DNA of 64,000 bases from Cercospora beticola (lineage: Eukaryota; Ascomycota; Dothideomycetes; Mycosphaerellales; Mycosphaerellaceae): assembly GCF_033473495.1 (NCBI RefSeq), contig NC_088943.1, positions 248,001 through 312,000 of the forward strand. Reading direction: 5' to 3'. This document shows, piece by piece, positions 22,326 through 34,274 of this stretch. The notes beneath the pieces are model-generated. The model made no database searches. It was not told the origin of the DNA and saw nothing but the letters and a program-made list of their open reading frames with translations. Made by a program: the position numbers and the translations under genes. How positions within the stretch are numbered: position 1 is the stretch's first letter; every line of letters starts with the position of its first letter.

Positions 22326-25300
22326 GCGAAGAAGAATGACTCCTCAAGAAGAACCACGAACGTGTTGAGCTGACTTTGGAATGGCGATCCTGCTACTAAC
22401 ATCATTTTGGAGATGCGGACTGATGAAGCTTGTGTTGCTTGCAAAAAGCAAGGAAAAAAGAAAGAGTGACTGATGTATCACTATGGTCTTGGATACACTT
22501 CCATAATTGACATACAAGACATACATAGCCTTCAATAAATCCCCATAAAACCTTCCAACGTTATCTCTTCTCCATTGCCATGAGAATATCCAGCGTCGTG
22601 CAAGTACGAGTGTTACATACGGTCCCTGTAATTCACACAGCGGCTCTTTGATCGAGAGAGATGTACGTGCTTCAAATGAAGCAAATCTGGAATGCGTAGT
22701 TGCGCTCCGCCTTCCGACTGCAGAAGAATCGCGATGGACTTGGCATCAGTGGAATTGAGTATGAGTTGGGACTATTTCCTGAGCCAGCAGAATAGTTTGA
22801 GCTCGGAAGTAGCTACCCAGAAATGACTCCCGGATCACACACGCCTGGGACCCACGTTGATCAGAGCCATAGGCTTCTTCCTGACGTGTCAATCTGCATA
22901 CGCAGATCTCCATCATGATACTTTCATTGTGCATTTGGGTCTCTGAAATAGTAAGGCGTCCGTCTTGTGTATTGACTCCGTTGCGCAAGTTGTGAAGATG
23001 CATGTATCTTCGCGTCAGTCACGTCACAGGATTGCTCTCGATGTTATCCCAAGCAGGTGTTCTACGAGAGCCTTTTCTCAGCCGCCAGTGTAACAGATTC
23101 GGGGTTGCTGGCCCGCCGCCTGTGTTGTTCGGCATTGGGATATGGCTGTTGACGACGAGTCGAGGCGCTGTAGCGATATTGTTTCACGTGTTGCTGCAAG
23201 GCGTCCTCCCTTTTCCCGCAAGGAGGGAGCATGACGGCCTGGGGCTCGCCGTATGGATCGCTTTGCTGGACCTAATGCTCTTATGGGATTCGCTTGATGG
23301 CATGAGCGACGCGCTGCTTCGAATTCGAGCCGTGCAGGAGGTTGTTCGTGGCCGCTGCTGGAGACCTTTGCGGGAGCAGTCGGCAGAAGGGTATGAGTGG
23401 ACTACATGGTCACGCGGCGCTGAGCAGCTGGTGAACGGCGGCCGGTGGAATGCTCAGCGCAGTGGAGGAGTACGCGGTCGCCAGTCGCTTGAAGTCGGAT
23501 CGCTGCTCGTAGAAAGGTGGAGGTCGGAAGGCAAAATATCCTGCGAACGCGAGATCTGGTCAGAGTGCAGGGGCAGCGCAGCTGGCTCGCCGTTCAGTGA
23601 GGACGTATCTTGCGGATGTCGAGCGCAGTCAGCGGAGTGGAAGTAGCTTGGATGACTCGGTCAATTCATCTGGAGGACGAAGAGTTGTCCGCCTTCGTCG
23701 TCAACCTGTTCTCTCAGCTTCCCTGAGCAGCGCAGTAAAGTCGTGCAAGTAGTAGATCTATGGGCATGCGCCTCAATGTGTACATTGGATCGCTGTAGAG
23801 GTGTTTATGTCCTGGACCTCAACATTGTCGATGCACTTTACATCTCGAAGCTCGACCGCCTGGTGGAGCAAGAGCTTTCTGGCTTCAATTTCTCCTCGTC
23901 GCCGTGGCTCTCCTTTTCGTGTAACGACCTCCTGCTTGAAGCAGCTTTGTATTCGTGAGCTTCGACACATGCTGCACATCAGAGAGGAGTCTTTCGTGGT
24001 CGCGATTGTCAGAATGTTGGCTGGGTACCCAGACACCTTGGTGGCGAGGGACCCGCTGGCTTCATGCAATCCTTCTCACACCAAACCTCTCTGACCACCA
24101 CAACGTCTCTGTGCATTAAGTAGGTTGACATCCGCGTGCACTGAACTGTTCTGCAACTCAGAGCGTCCGCAATATTGAGCCAGCGGTGTGTTGTTGTGTA
24201 GAAACACTGCCCAAAACGTCCTCCCTCACCAAGCGCAGCCCCTCCTCGAGTCCTCCCTCTGGCTCTGCTCAGCCACGCAGCCACTAAGTCCCCCGCCACA
24301 AATTTGACATTTATATATCACAGAGTCAGCAGTAACTTTCGAGATCATCTCGGAGATCTCATTGGTGTTATGGAACACTTGTATCAGGTAAGTGGTCATT
24401 TCAGGCTTGTTCGGAGGATTGGGCAATTGGCAATGAAACCAATCAATGACTGTTGTGTCTGGCAAACATGCAGTAGATGAGTTTCCCCAGCTCCGCAAGG
24501 AGCTGGTTTTTTGCTGTTTTGTTTGGTGTTGCGGTTCGATTCTGGTTGCGGTTGTGTCTGAATCTAGGAGTGTGCGCGGCGATATCGACTTCTTTTTTGC
24601 CTTTTTAGCATTGCAGGCCAGCCACCACCTCAATAGTATCCATAGTGAGATGAAAAATTGCTTCATCTGCTGCTTTTGATGCTCAGCTCCTTTTGAACGC
24701 GCCATTGTGATGTTTGGAGTTTTGTTGGTGCCATCAAGTGTTTTGCCAACTGGATGGACTTAGTCGTTTCCAGCCACTGCACCAGTGACGCTCGCCCCTC
24801 ACTCACTACTTGATGATCGAAGTCCTCAACACGACCACTTCGTCAAGCGAAAGTACCTTGCACTGATATCGCAGGCGCCTACAGCATCGGAAGACCTCCA
24901 GTCAACTGAACAGCGCCCCCACGCACTCGCAGCCTCATTGACGGCACTGACTGTCCAGCAGATCAACCATCATCCTCGCGCAGGCTGTCGCCGCATGTCG
25001 AAGAAGCATCTCAAGCTCCCGCAACAGCCTTTCATCCATCGGAACACATTCGTCGAGCGCTGGGCAACAAAGCCACAGCTTGATGCGACTGCCCTCGAAA
25101 GCCGCTGTCCACGACAGCGCTCCAGCCAGCGACAGCAACAACTCACGACGTCGACTTCGCAGCCGACCTTCCCTTATCGCAATCCTCGCGAACGGACCAG
25201 TACCCATCCGCTCCTCGCAGAGATCTATGTCGATGGCGCACCACGCAATCGCCTCCCCGTCCCCGCTTAGCGCCCGAACACACGCCTTCGATCGAACGCA

Positions 25301-25450
25301 ACAGCAGCAAGAGGAGGGTACAAGATGCTTGAATGGCGAATGGACACCCTGAGGGCATTAAGACAAGCTTAGGACGGCTGTGTTATCGATGGGAATGGTC
25401 TGCCAGGGAGACGAGGGCTGGCGTGCAAAACAGGATACCTAGACTCAGAC
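22326..25450. other. 3.1-kb gene-poor stretch
   Basis: Open frames on both strands overlap and none carries a recognisable domain. The longest plus-strand frame (23002-23646) has no splice support or family signature. A minus-strand frame at 24226-24705 is Lys/Gln-rich but equally unsupported. Confidence 0.45.
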
Positions 25451-25526
25451 AGCGCACGTGGAAATCGATAGCTTCAAGTACTGTGTCCAGCGCACGTGGA
25501 AATCGATAGCTTCAAGTACTGTGTCC
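25451..25526. repeat. Perfect 38-bp tandem duplication
   Basis: Two identical adjacent copies, 25451-25488 and 25489-25526, each starting AGCGCACGTGG and ending CTGTGTCC. A third copy begins (AGCGCA) but stops after six bases. The exact identity suggests a recent slippage event. Confidence 0.95.
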
Positions 25527-27694
25527 AGCGCATCTCTTTACGGTCCTCCTTACGAAACGTACAGTCTATTCGTATGCGCTGGCGGTCTCCCTTTTGAATC
25601 TCCTGGTCCGACCAGAGTACTGTCTCTCCATCGCAGATGAGCCTGGACGAGCGCTGCATGGAAGGGGAAGCACTAGCATGACAAGCAGTCGCTCATTGCG
25701 ATGCGATATAGGGCGTCCTTAAGTGACACCGCTTGTCCATGTCAATAAGGTCCTGAGACATCTGCTTTACCATATGCGCACAAGCATATCTCGGGTCCGC
25801 AATGCAAGGAAGCACAAAGAACAGTTTCCTCCCCTCGACACCTGAATGTTCAGACAAAGGACTCAATATGTATTCAAGCCGCATGCAGCGTTGCTCAAGT
25901 AATGAAAGAGGTGAGCAGGCAACGAGGTAAGATTTAGCTCGCCTGCAGCCCAGATCGCCAAGGGCACTACCATGGTTCGCCAATCTGGATTTGGCTATGC
26001 TTACACTGCATGGTATCTTGACTTATGTCCCTACATTTGCATGGCTTCAAAGGGAATCTTTGCCGCAGTTCCCTGCGAATTCCTGAGGATGGCCTAATCT
26101 TGACAGTGGGCTCGATGTCGCACGCGATGGTATAGCTTGTCCCCCGCAGGAACGGTCTTGACGGAAAGAAGCTGTTCAACCATTCTCGGCCACGCGTAGA
26201 CTTGATGCAAGTAGATAGAAGTGCAGGGTAAAGATGAGTTCCAGCAACAGGAACCGCAAACAACGAGACTCTGGCCACAGTGGGATGCTGCAATCCTGGG
26301 CGGTCATGGTCTGTACGAGACGAAGAAGAGGTATACCGGGCTCAGCGGAGAGCGGCTGCAGTGATCAATAGATACGACAAGACGCAAAGTACGATTTGAC
26401 GAACACGGAACTTTGAAGATGTAAATGTCTCGCTGCAGTTCCAATGCAAGCAGCCCTTCATACGCCAGCCACGTCGGCCTCGATTCCTCCTGGCTTCTCG
26501 CGCCTCATAATTGCCAACCATACCTCCTCGCAGCCTTTCCCCACTGTCCATCTCCCTTTCCGCGGCCCCACTGACTGCGGTTCCCGAAGAGCTCTACCAT
26601 CTCGTACTGGAAGAGGATGCCAGCGATCGTGGCCCGCAAGGCGGGAGTACATGCATGGGGATGATGAGATCCAGGCCCCAAGCTCCCTCCAACGTGCCGT
26701 GCAAGGCTTTGCCTCGCGATCTGGTAACGTATTGACTAAGCCACTGAAGCCTCCTCCTCTTGTGTTCTGACCGGACGAGGCTACCTTTCCCGATAGCCCG
26801 GTGCACGATACTGTCGGCCATCGTTCCTCCGATTCATTCATTGCCGCTCTCGGTGCGCATGATACGAAGTATGTCACCCAACTGCCGACCTAGGCTTTCG
26901 ATTGCAAAGCGCGCAGCAGGGAAGCGAGCACGCTATTCGGATCGCGGGGTCATCGTCGTCTCGTAGCCCCTTGCGCTCGTGTGGCCAGGTGTAAGTGAAG
27001 GAAAGGAGAATCGGCGGCAGGCGGAGCGGGATTCTGAGCTTGTCCAGTGGAAAGTTGAGAACTCATGGATCAGGAGAGCACTGGGTGTTCCGCGCCTTCA
27101 GTAGGGACTGCCGTGCTGCGCTCAGCTATTTTTCGTGAGGCTAACGACAAGATGGAGAGGCGCAAAGGCTGGCTGACGGTCATCGCGGACTCTTGAGCAA
27201 GAACAAGAAGCCGTGAAAAGGAGTGATTCGTACCGAAGGCAAGGTTCATGTTGGCAATGGGAAACGGAAAGAAGGGGCCGCCAATATTGTATCACGTCAA
27301 GCTGTCAAATTCGTTGCCCCGGAAGCGCTCGCGAGTGACAGCCGCGATGGTGGAATTTGATCTTGCATGGTAGAGGCATGGATGATTTTGAAGCCCTTCG
27401 ATGAGACTTCTTGATCACTGAAGTGCGCGTAGCTCGATAGGATGCCATGGATTGAAGCAGAAGAAGCAGAGAAGGGCGTGTTGTACCTATTCCTCCACCG
27501 TCTTCCTCCTCGACTCCCGTTGAGCAAAAGTTGTCTTCGTCAAGACCGTTGGCAGGCCATTCAGGCAGCAGAACGGAAGCAGGCACGCCGCGCCACGTCC
27601 GCTAGCGTGAAGGCCGTGCTCAAATGCCAAAGTTCTTCCCCCCAACTGCCAACTTCTCTTTCTCTTCCTCCACCTCCATCAGCATCATCTACAC
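25527..27694. other. 2.2-kb gene-poor stretch
   Basis: No supportable gene. A minus-strand frame at 25693-25983 starting MANHGSALG contains six cysteines and looks protein-like, but lacks a signal peptide or a credible upstream exon. Minus-strand fragments around 26460-26820 are protein-like in two frames, as a decayed gene would be. Confidence 0.4.
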
Positions 27695-27778
27695 CGCCCA
27701 TTCGCCCACGCACTACCATGGCAAAGCATCTGTCACAGAGATATCAAGCCCCAGAACTTGCTTCTGGAGGGCGTCGCG
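27695..27778 (+). pseudogene. Relic of a protein kinase catalytic loop
   Basis: At 27728-27778 the plus strand reads ICHRDIKPQNLLLEGVA, an unmistakable Ser/Thr kinase catalytic-loop sequence (HRD aspartate, Lys, Asn), closest by memory to CMGC/GSK3-type kinases. It is followed directly by GTAAGC, a good intron donor. Upstream, HHGK-like residues that normally precede this loop occur in a different frame (about 27695-27727), so at least one frameshift separates them. I find no glycine loop, VAIK or DFG segment nearby. It is therefore a fragment, not a working kinase. Confidence 0.6.
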
Positions 27779-28699
27779 GTAAGCACCATTCCCCTCCCCT
27801 TCCCCATCGCCATCACTCATCAACACCGCCACCCATCTCCACCTTCCGCGGCTCCGTTGGCTCCTCTGGCCGTGAGACAGCGAGCTGTTCGCATCTTGGC
27901 TTCTCACCGCATGAAATGTTCAGCTCTGGCGCTTCCTTACAAACGTTCGCTTTGACTGCCTCGCCCTGCTTGAGAAGCTGTCCACAGCGGACTTCACATC
28001 GGGCCTCTCCATCGACACATCCTGTCCAAATGGCAGGCATCTTTACCTCCAGCGCCACGAATCTTGATCAATTCTCAGAGAGACCTCACTGACTGACAGT
28101 GCAAAAAGGGAAAAGCGGCGCAAACAGTTCTTGGTTGCTGGGGTTCCGATCTTACCTTCCGAGTCTTCTGACTTGAGAAGGGAAGTGGAGCGCGGCGGCG
28201 TCTGGGCGCGGGTAAGTCAAAGACCTCCCAAGCACTTACAGATCATACCATTTCACCATGAACGCCGCTTCGAAGTGAAGACAATTTCGAAATGCATATC
28301 TACCTCAACAGCTGCATGTGAAGGAGCAGCAGACCCGGCCACGACGACGAAGCAGGCCTCGATCTTCACTTCAAGCACATCCTCTCCTCCGCGCTCCCTC
28401 ACACTCTCAACACAGCAACACAGAACCAACTGACTCGTGTTTCACAGGCTGCTGCTCACTGGCCAGGCGTCGTCGCGCTCGCGACAGCGGGAGACGGTGT
28501 TCAGTGCGGTGCGATGGGGCCGGTGGATGGTGAGCTTCCTCCTTTTTCGTCCTCTTTGATGGGGACCGCAGCTTGACTGACTCTTGCGCGCAGGATCCTT
28601 TCCAGCTATCAACGTTACCAAGAATCAGCGCTCGAACGACCACGCAGCGCCGTGCAGGGTATCGACTGCATCATCGACAAGTTTCGCAACAGCTCGATC
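27779..28699. other. Gene-poor stretch after the kinase relic
   Basis: Pro/Ser-rich frames on the plus strand run across this part without family signatures. No downstream kinase sequence can be recovered. Confidence 0.4.
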
Positions 28700-29520
28700 A
28701 TGTCGGAGTTCCCAGACTACCGCCCAAAGCTGTGGTACACCCCATCGTCCTCCATGCCTGAGCTTCGTCCGCAAACCCTCGACGCCAGATGGAGAAGGAG
28801 GAGTCGTGCTGCTTGGCTCCAGCATACGGCTACGACAATTACACTGCCGCTCCGAGCAAGCAGTACATCCAGCCACCAATGCCAGCGGCACAGTACCCAG
28901 CATTCATGCAATACATGCCAACCTCTGGTCCAGCCCTATACGTCTACAACCCACAGCCGTATCATGATCTACAGCCGAAGCAGTTCGGCGGCCAGTACAT
29001 GCGGCCACCGGCACCTCAAGGCTGGCCACACCCGCCACCACCACAGGCCTTCGGTACTGCCTATGCAGGCAACCCACTCACCGCCTCAAGCCCTGGACGC
29101 TGCCTGAGCGAGCAATTTGCGGCAGGCTCCACGTGGCCTGGACGACAGTTGCGTTGCCGCGGATAATCCACATCCAGGTGCTGAAATGATTGGTGGTCTC
29201 ATCGGTCACGCACCCACGGGCAACGAGAGCATCCCGAGCCGCCAACCCGCTGACTCAAGTCAATCTCAACCATTCGCAGACTGCGCCGGCGCGCGAGAAC
29301 AGATGCTGCTCGGTCACCACGATTCCCTCGGTTCCAGTGGAAACCAGTTGTATTGGGTCATGCAGAGTGTTACGAGCAAGAGACGGACAAGGATATCAGT
29401 GTGTCGTATGCGACCACCTACCGAGGGGATTTGATCACGTTTCTGTTGCAGCTGCTATCAGGAGCACGCATGTCATCGCAGGGCTGAGCTTATGCAGAGG
29501 GCGGTGTTAAGTGATTGCAT
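28700..29520 (+). pseudogene. Frame-shifted relic of a Tyr/Pro/Gln-rich, possibly zinc-finger, gene
   Basis: Protein-like sequence continues along the plus strand but jumps between frames. The pieces in order are MSEFPDYRPKLWYTPSSS (from 28700, frame 2), then a Tyr/Pro/Gln-rich stretch with MPAAQYPAFMQYMP (28789-29120, frame 1), then PHPGAEMIGGLIGH onward (about 29160-29350, frame 2), then YQCVVCD (about 29390, frame 3), then TTYRGDLIT in yet another frame. The last two pieces together resemble one broken C2H2 finger. No GT-AG introns fit the jumps, so indels are the simplest reading. Either a pseudogene or low-quality sequence. Confidence 0.4.
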
Positions 29521-30725
29521 GTACATACTTACAGCACTTCAATCTTCCAACCGTTTCAAATCATCTGTGCTGTCATGCTTTCAAAATCGTACTTGTTTCC
29601 CGCTCGTTGCTGCGCCGCTTCCCACAGTCTCTGCTTCTCTGGCTGCCACCCTGCTCTCATTGAAACATCCTTCAAATCTGCTCTGGGTATTCAGCGGACG
29701 TCAATGACGAATCAAACTTGGAGCTTACTGCGAGAACTTCATGCAGCACCTTGCTGCTCCTGCTCCTCACATGCGGTACTTACTGGCTTCCCTTCTCATC
29801 AGACTTCTTTCTTCGCCAAATGTCCACCTTACACTTCTCTCGTTCGCACTCCGCGCCACGATTCTCGACTCGAGTTCGTCGTCCAAGACTGCATCAACGC
29901 TTCTTCTTCATCGCCAGGCCAGAATAACCCGCATCCGGTCAACCGAAGACTTAGATCAGAGGAAGAGGAGCAAGGATTGGGAGCGGCGAACGGACGCGAC
30001 GGTGGCGGTGAGCACGAGGGCAACGCGACGGCCCGGATACCGCGCGGAGTGATGGGGTTGGAAAGTCGCAGACCCGCTGAGCAAAAGTTGGAGGATACAG
30101 TTCGAGGGCATTAGGTCATGTTGATTTGATTCGACGCTGGCAGCAAAGCAGATCTCCTTTTCGCGGTTTCATGTGTTCTCAAGAGCTGATCAAAGTGCTG
30201 GCCGGCTTCGCGCAATGTGATTCGAAAGGATGGTCTTAGAAGGTTCTGCTGGTCTGCAGTTCGAGGACTCCGAGCTACGCTGCTCTTCTTCGCTCATCCC
30301 ACAGCATTCCGCAAGACCAGGGAGCAGCAGCTCAACCTCCGATCTGCTGGTGCACCAGCTCTTCCTCTGCTCGAGCCCTCTACAAGTAACCAATCTCCGC
30401 TTGGACAGCGCCTCATCGGATCTGGAACCGGAGCATGGTAGGACAAGCACAAGCGCGAAGGACAGCTCACATGATATTGAGACACAATGAATGGTCGGAA
30501 GCAGAGAGTAGGCCAAACGACCATGGCTGCCACTGTTGCACATTGAGCTGGGAAGGCCAGAGACTTTGTGGACATGGGGCGCGAGGCTCATACACAAGCA
30601 TTGGAGGATTGATTGTCCTCTCATTCCGTGTCTCATCTTCGCTGACCGTAAAGAGGGTTCATCTCAATCATCTCGGTCCCTTTCACTACATTCCAGCCCA
30701 CGGTCGAGCCTTCGTTCGTAACTCC
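29521..30725. other. Gene-poor stretch
   Basis: Only overlapping short frames without signatures. The right end is the 3' flank of the small secreted-protein gene that follows on the minus strand. Confidence 0.45.
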
Positions 30726-30996
30726 CTACTCTGGTCCAGCAACGACATCATCCAATACATTTTTCTTGACCAGCTTGGCCATTTTGCTGTCGGGATAGCA
30801 CTCATATGATGGAATCTGTTGCCACAGAAAGCATCCAGTCAGCCATGAGTTACTCGGCTGTCAAACACTGCCAACTTACGCCCTTGCATCTACAGTATGC
30901 GTATAAGTCGTTGCAGTTGCAACCGTCGCCGGAGATGCAGGCAACGACACCGAGGGCGGCGACGAAGATCCAGGTGAACCAAGACAAACGGGCCAT
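30726..30996 (-). CDS. Small secreted cysteine-rich protein A, 68 aa, two exons
   Basis: Exon 1 is 30996-30880 and exon 2 is 30815-30726, with a 64-nt intron (GTAAGT donor, GGCTGACTGG branch region, AACAG acceptor) in phase 0. The signal peptide is MARLSWFTWIFVAALGVVAC. The mature part has a short cysteine cluster (DGCNCND, then YCRCKG), one further cysteine in exon 2 (YECYPD), and a lysine-rich C-terminus KMAKLVKKNVLDDVVAGPE. It is clearly paralogous to gene B at 32.4-32.7 kb: same start, same intron position and phase, same tail. Such proteins in plant-associated fungi are often effectors or antimicrobial peptides; nothing here shows which. The exon is too short for ordinary ORF calling. 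Confidence 0.82.
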
Positions 30997-32376
30997 CACG
31001 CTGCTTTCCTGGAGTCGAGCTTGGAGCGGGGTCTTGGTGGTGATTATGCAGATCTGATGTGAGTTGATGGCAGTCCCATATCCGGGCAGCGTGGGTATAC
31101 TTATACTTGTCCCGACCCTTACTGCCTCCCATGAACCAGCCGGGTGGGCGACACTATGCCTGCCGCACCGCAAATGGACACCTGCACCCTTTTCATTAGC
31201 GATGATTTGTTGTCGCAGAGGTTGGTCTTGACAGTCTTCCAGCAGCATACGAGGATTCAAGGAATAGAAGCTCAAAGGCCAATCGCGGGTTTCCTACTAA
31301 CATTCTGCCCTAAGTCGACTACGATAAAGGCTAAATCGCCTAGCAGACGAGATCTACCCTGCCATTCAATCGCTAGATTCAAGTGACCAATTGTAACACA
31401 GACGGAGCGATAACGATCGGACTCCCACTACTTTCACTGGTTCATTCCTTGCCGATTCCTTGCCGGAACCCTGCATCTCGTGTAGCTTATTGCAACGTAA
31501 CATGAGCATACCGAGTCACTTTCGCAGCCACCAACTGTATCACATGCCTCCTACAAATCGAAGTTGGCCTCTCTTTCTGCTCGAAATGTCGCGCTTCTGG
31601 AACGAGATCAGCTTTATGCATTGCATGTCTTACTTATCACAAGGAAGGTCAAGTAAGATGTTATCCACATATTTGAGCTTACTCTGTACTGGACCTATTT
31701 CGTGATAAGTGATTCCGTTCGATGCACGGCACGCAAAGCATTTGCAAGCGCCACCAATGACCGTGCTCTGACGTGGCTCAGATGCTCGTCTCTGTGAACT
31801 GCCCTTCGACTCTCTGGACATGTGCAACCGCCTAGGAACGGATTGCAACCCCCTAAGAAATTAGAGCAGAGCTAACGGGCGTGGTACGACCACTTGTTCT
31901 CGATGAACGCAGTCACCGGACAATGGTCCGTGGCACCTCTTCCACCGCACGGCCTGGCACCAGCGAGACGGTTGCTGCATCCCTCTCGACCAGAGGCCTC
32001 ATGTATCGAGCGCATACTATCATGCCCTCAGTCTTGACGTTGAGGATCATCGCCCGCTGCCAGACACCTTTCGCCGCGTTTCCATACCAACATTTCGCCA
32101 AGACTGAGGAACTTACTACGCCCAGACGTCCAACAAGCAGATACTCTTGGCCTCGAAATTAACACACAGCGCCGAGTATTGGAAGCAGACACGAAAGCGG
32201 CCGAACGTGTTTTTGGTAAAGTGTGAGCACAAGGCTCCTATCTACATGATCAAGGAGCGTGATCATATTCTGACGCACCCCAACAGCCTCCGAAAGGAGT
32301 GCTCATCCCATTTCCCTCCGCCATATCCAGATCCAAGCCAATGGCTGTCGGCCGCTTTGGTGCTCCACCGCTTCCA
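30997..32376. other. Spacer between the two small secreted-protein genes
   Basis: It contains the promoter of gene A and the 3' flank of gene B. I see no third copy of the family and no transposon end. Remaining frames are short and unsupported. Confidence 0.5.
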
Positions 32377-32672
32377 TCACTCTTGCTTTGGACCAGCAAC
32401 AATAATATCATCCATAACGTCCTTCTTGACCATTTTGGCGAACTTGAATTTTGCTGTCTGGCAATTCTCCCACTGTTGTTCGATCGCAAGAGACATCGCG
32501 TCAGCCATGCCCGCTAGACCCTCTTCAAGATTCACTGGTATTTTTCACTTACACCGATGCACGTGCAGAGGTCGAAACTGCTGGGGCAATCCGAGCAGTT
32601 GTCCTCTGGGCTGCAGGCGGAGACACCGAGAGCGGCGACGAAAAGAGTGATCAACCAGGAGAAGCGAGCCAT
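32377..32672 (-). CDS. Small secreted cysteine-rich protein B, 71 aa, two exons
   Basis: Exon 1 is 32672-32553 and exon 2 is 32472-32377, with an 80-nt intron (GTAAGT donor, ATGGCTGACG branch region, CAACAG acceptor) in phase 0. The signal peptide is MARFSWLITLFVAALGVSAC. The mature part carries NCSDCPSSFDLCTCIG, then in exon 2 ENCQTAKFKFAKMVKKDV and DDIIVAGPKQE. Six cysteines follow the signal peptide if cleavage is after SAC. It aligns with gene A over the whole length, most strongly in the signal peptide and in the AK[ML]VKK[DN]V[ML]DD tail. The introns also align around their branch points. Secreted; function unknown. Confidence 0.84.
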
Positions 32673-33537
32673 CGTGGTTGATGGTTGAATTTCGAAGTTG
32701 AGATCGAAGATGGTTTGTAGTGATGAGCTTGGAGTCTTGTTGCGTTCTGACTTTCGTCTCAAAGTCAGGCTTTGAGGCAGTCTTTTATATCGCACGATCG
32801 AGAGTCTTCAACGCTCCGCCCCGCACTCGACAACGACAACGGAGAAGGCGTCCTCCTCACCCTGCTGAAATGGTATGCAGCTGTTTGGCCGGCAGAGACT
32901 CGTATTTCTGGGAGGTGGCTGGCTTGATACGACTCTACAATCAGCGGAACTCTTGTTGGTGGTTTTTTAAGCATGCTGACTGCCTACAAGACCAGCGAGA
33001 CCTGTTCCGTGGACAGTGACAGAGTTTCGACCAAGTCGGCTTGCTGACTTGCGTAACGCATTGATGCTATACTGACGCTGCGTCAATCGGGCAGCAGCGA
33101 GCGTTTAGTGACAAGGCTCCTGGCGTTTTCGCAGCAGAACGCCATGAGCCGTATGGATATGAGAGTTCCTAGACATCGTTGAAGACTGTCTCAATGCCGC
33201 AGGCGAGTAGCAGGAACGACCTCCAGTAGTGGAGCGACAATCACGTTCCAAGCAGCAAGATATCGTGTCCACCGTACAGGATCAACGCGTAGGGGAAGAA
33301 CGGAAGGACTCGCAACAATGAGAAGACCAGTACCAAGTTGCTGACCTCGTATTCAGGTGAGTTGACCCAACAACAGCCAGGCTGGCAGCCTGTTCCATGC
33401 AGACGGCGACTTTCCCACAAACATGGTGAACGGGAAAGATGCAAAAATTGGCATCTTTTTGCTGATTGACAGCCGTACACACCATGTAGGGCTTTCATCC
33501 CATTTGCTCGTATATCGCTTCACTGGTAGATGGTACT
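32673..33537. other. Upstream flank of gene B and unresolved stretch
   Basis: A minus-strand frame at 33241-33498 has six cysteines (including a CC pair) in its first half and a hydrophobic second half. It does not form a convincing gene on its own. Confidence 0.4.
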
Positions 33538-33843
33538 TTAGGAAGCTAGAATGCATCCCAATGAGTCGAAGAGATGGTCCGAAGGCCGATGTTTGCAACA
33601 TGCTCCACCGTGGTAGTTGTTTCTCTGGGTGGACCCTTCCAGGCATTCCTTCTCAAGATGTTGGCAGCCCAGGAGAGCTTTGTCGCAGGTACGCATGCGA
33701 GGCGGTCTAAGAAAAGTGCCCAACGGATCACCAGCAAACTTACCTTGCCGCGTATTTCCGTTGTCGAGCCAAGAGCTCTGCAGCCTAAGTCTTTCTTGAC
33801 TAAGCCTATGTATCGCCACCATTGTGAGCACGACGCCAAGCAT
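33538..33843 (-). CDS. Possible cysteine-rich protein, 101 aa
   Basis: The second half has a regular cysteine pattern: C-x6-C-x6-C-x14-CC-x13-C, from MRTCDKALLGC through GGACCKH to SLGCILAS. That is unlikely by chance and resembles small secreted fungal proteins. The start MLGVVLTMVAI is weakly hydrophobic, too short for a secure signal peptide. A GTAAGT donor lies at about codon 34, but removing an intron to the next acceptor breaks the frame. The true 5' exon may be elsewhere. Confidence 0.35.
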   Translation of the reverse strand: MLGVVLTMVAIHRLSQERLRLQSSWLDNGNTRQGKFAGDPLGTFLRPPRMRTCDKALLGCQHLEKECLEGSTQRNNYHGGACCKHRPSDHLFDSLGCILAS

Positions 33844-34274
33844 TAGCTCTCGGTCAGCATCTAAGCACTGTCCGAAACGGGTAGGTCTCGCCTCGACTAA
33901 CTTTGGCGGACTCTGTGAATTGGAGACGCGTGTGCTGGGATATCAGGGCTGCTGAACGTTGACAGGCCAGCCGAGCAAGCAATCGAAAGCGAACTGCTGG
34001 GTTCCTAGACGTGAAGGCCAGAAGTCAGCCTACTGACTAAACAAAATCGAAGTCAGCAGATGATTTTTCGCAGACTGCGATCGTATACGGGTCTTGCATT
34101 GACGAAGTCAATTATGAGTATATATATTCCTGACAGATTTCTGCACTGTCAGCGTGTTTCTGCAACTGGCTCTTCGGCAGTTGCATTGCATACTTGAACG
34201 CCAAAAGCATAATTCGAGCTGGCTGTGCCCGCGATACGAAGACAACCAGAATAGAAGAACATGGCACCTCACCA
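33844..34274. other. Intergenic
   Basis: AT-richer sequence with no supportable frame; it contains the 3' flank of the following minus-strand gene. Confidence 0.5.

Noticed and set aside
23002..23646. 214-codon plus-strand frame
   Set aside because: No family signature, no splice support, and composition typical of a chance frame in GC-rich DNA.
27442..28092. 216-codon plus-strand frame over the kinase relic
   Set aside because: The kinase loop lies in a different frame of the same strand, so this frame is a shadow.
33546..33839. LVKKDLG in a minus-strand frame, as a third copy of the small secreted family
   Set aside because: Only the VKKD residues match; there is no signal peptide, cysteine cluster or AGP ending.
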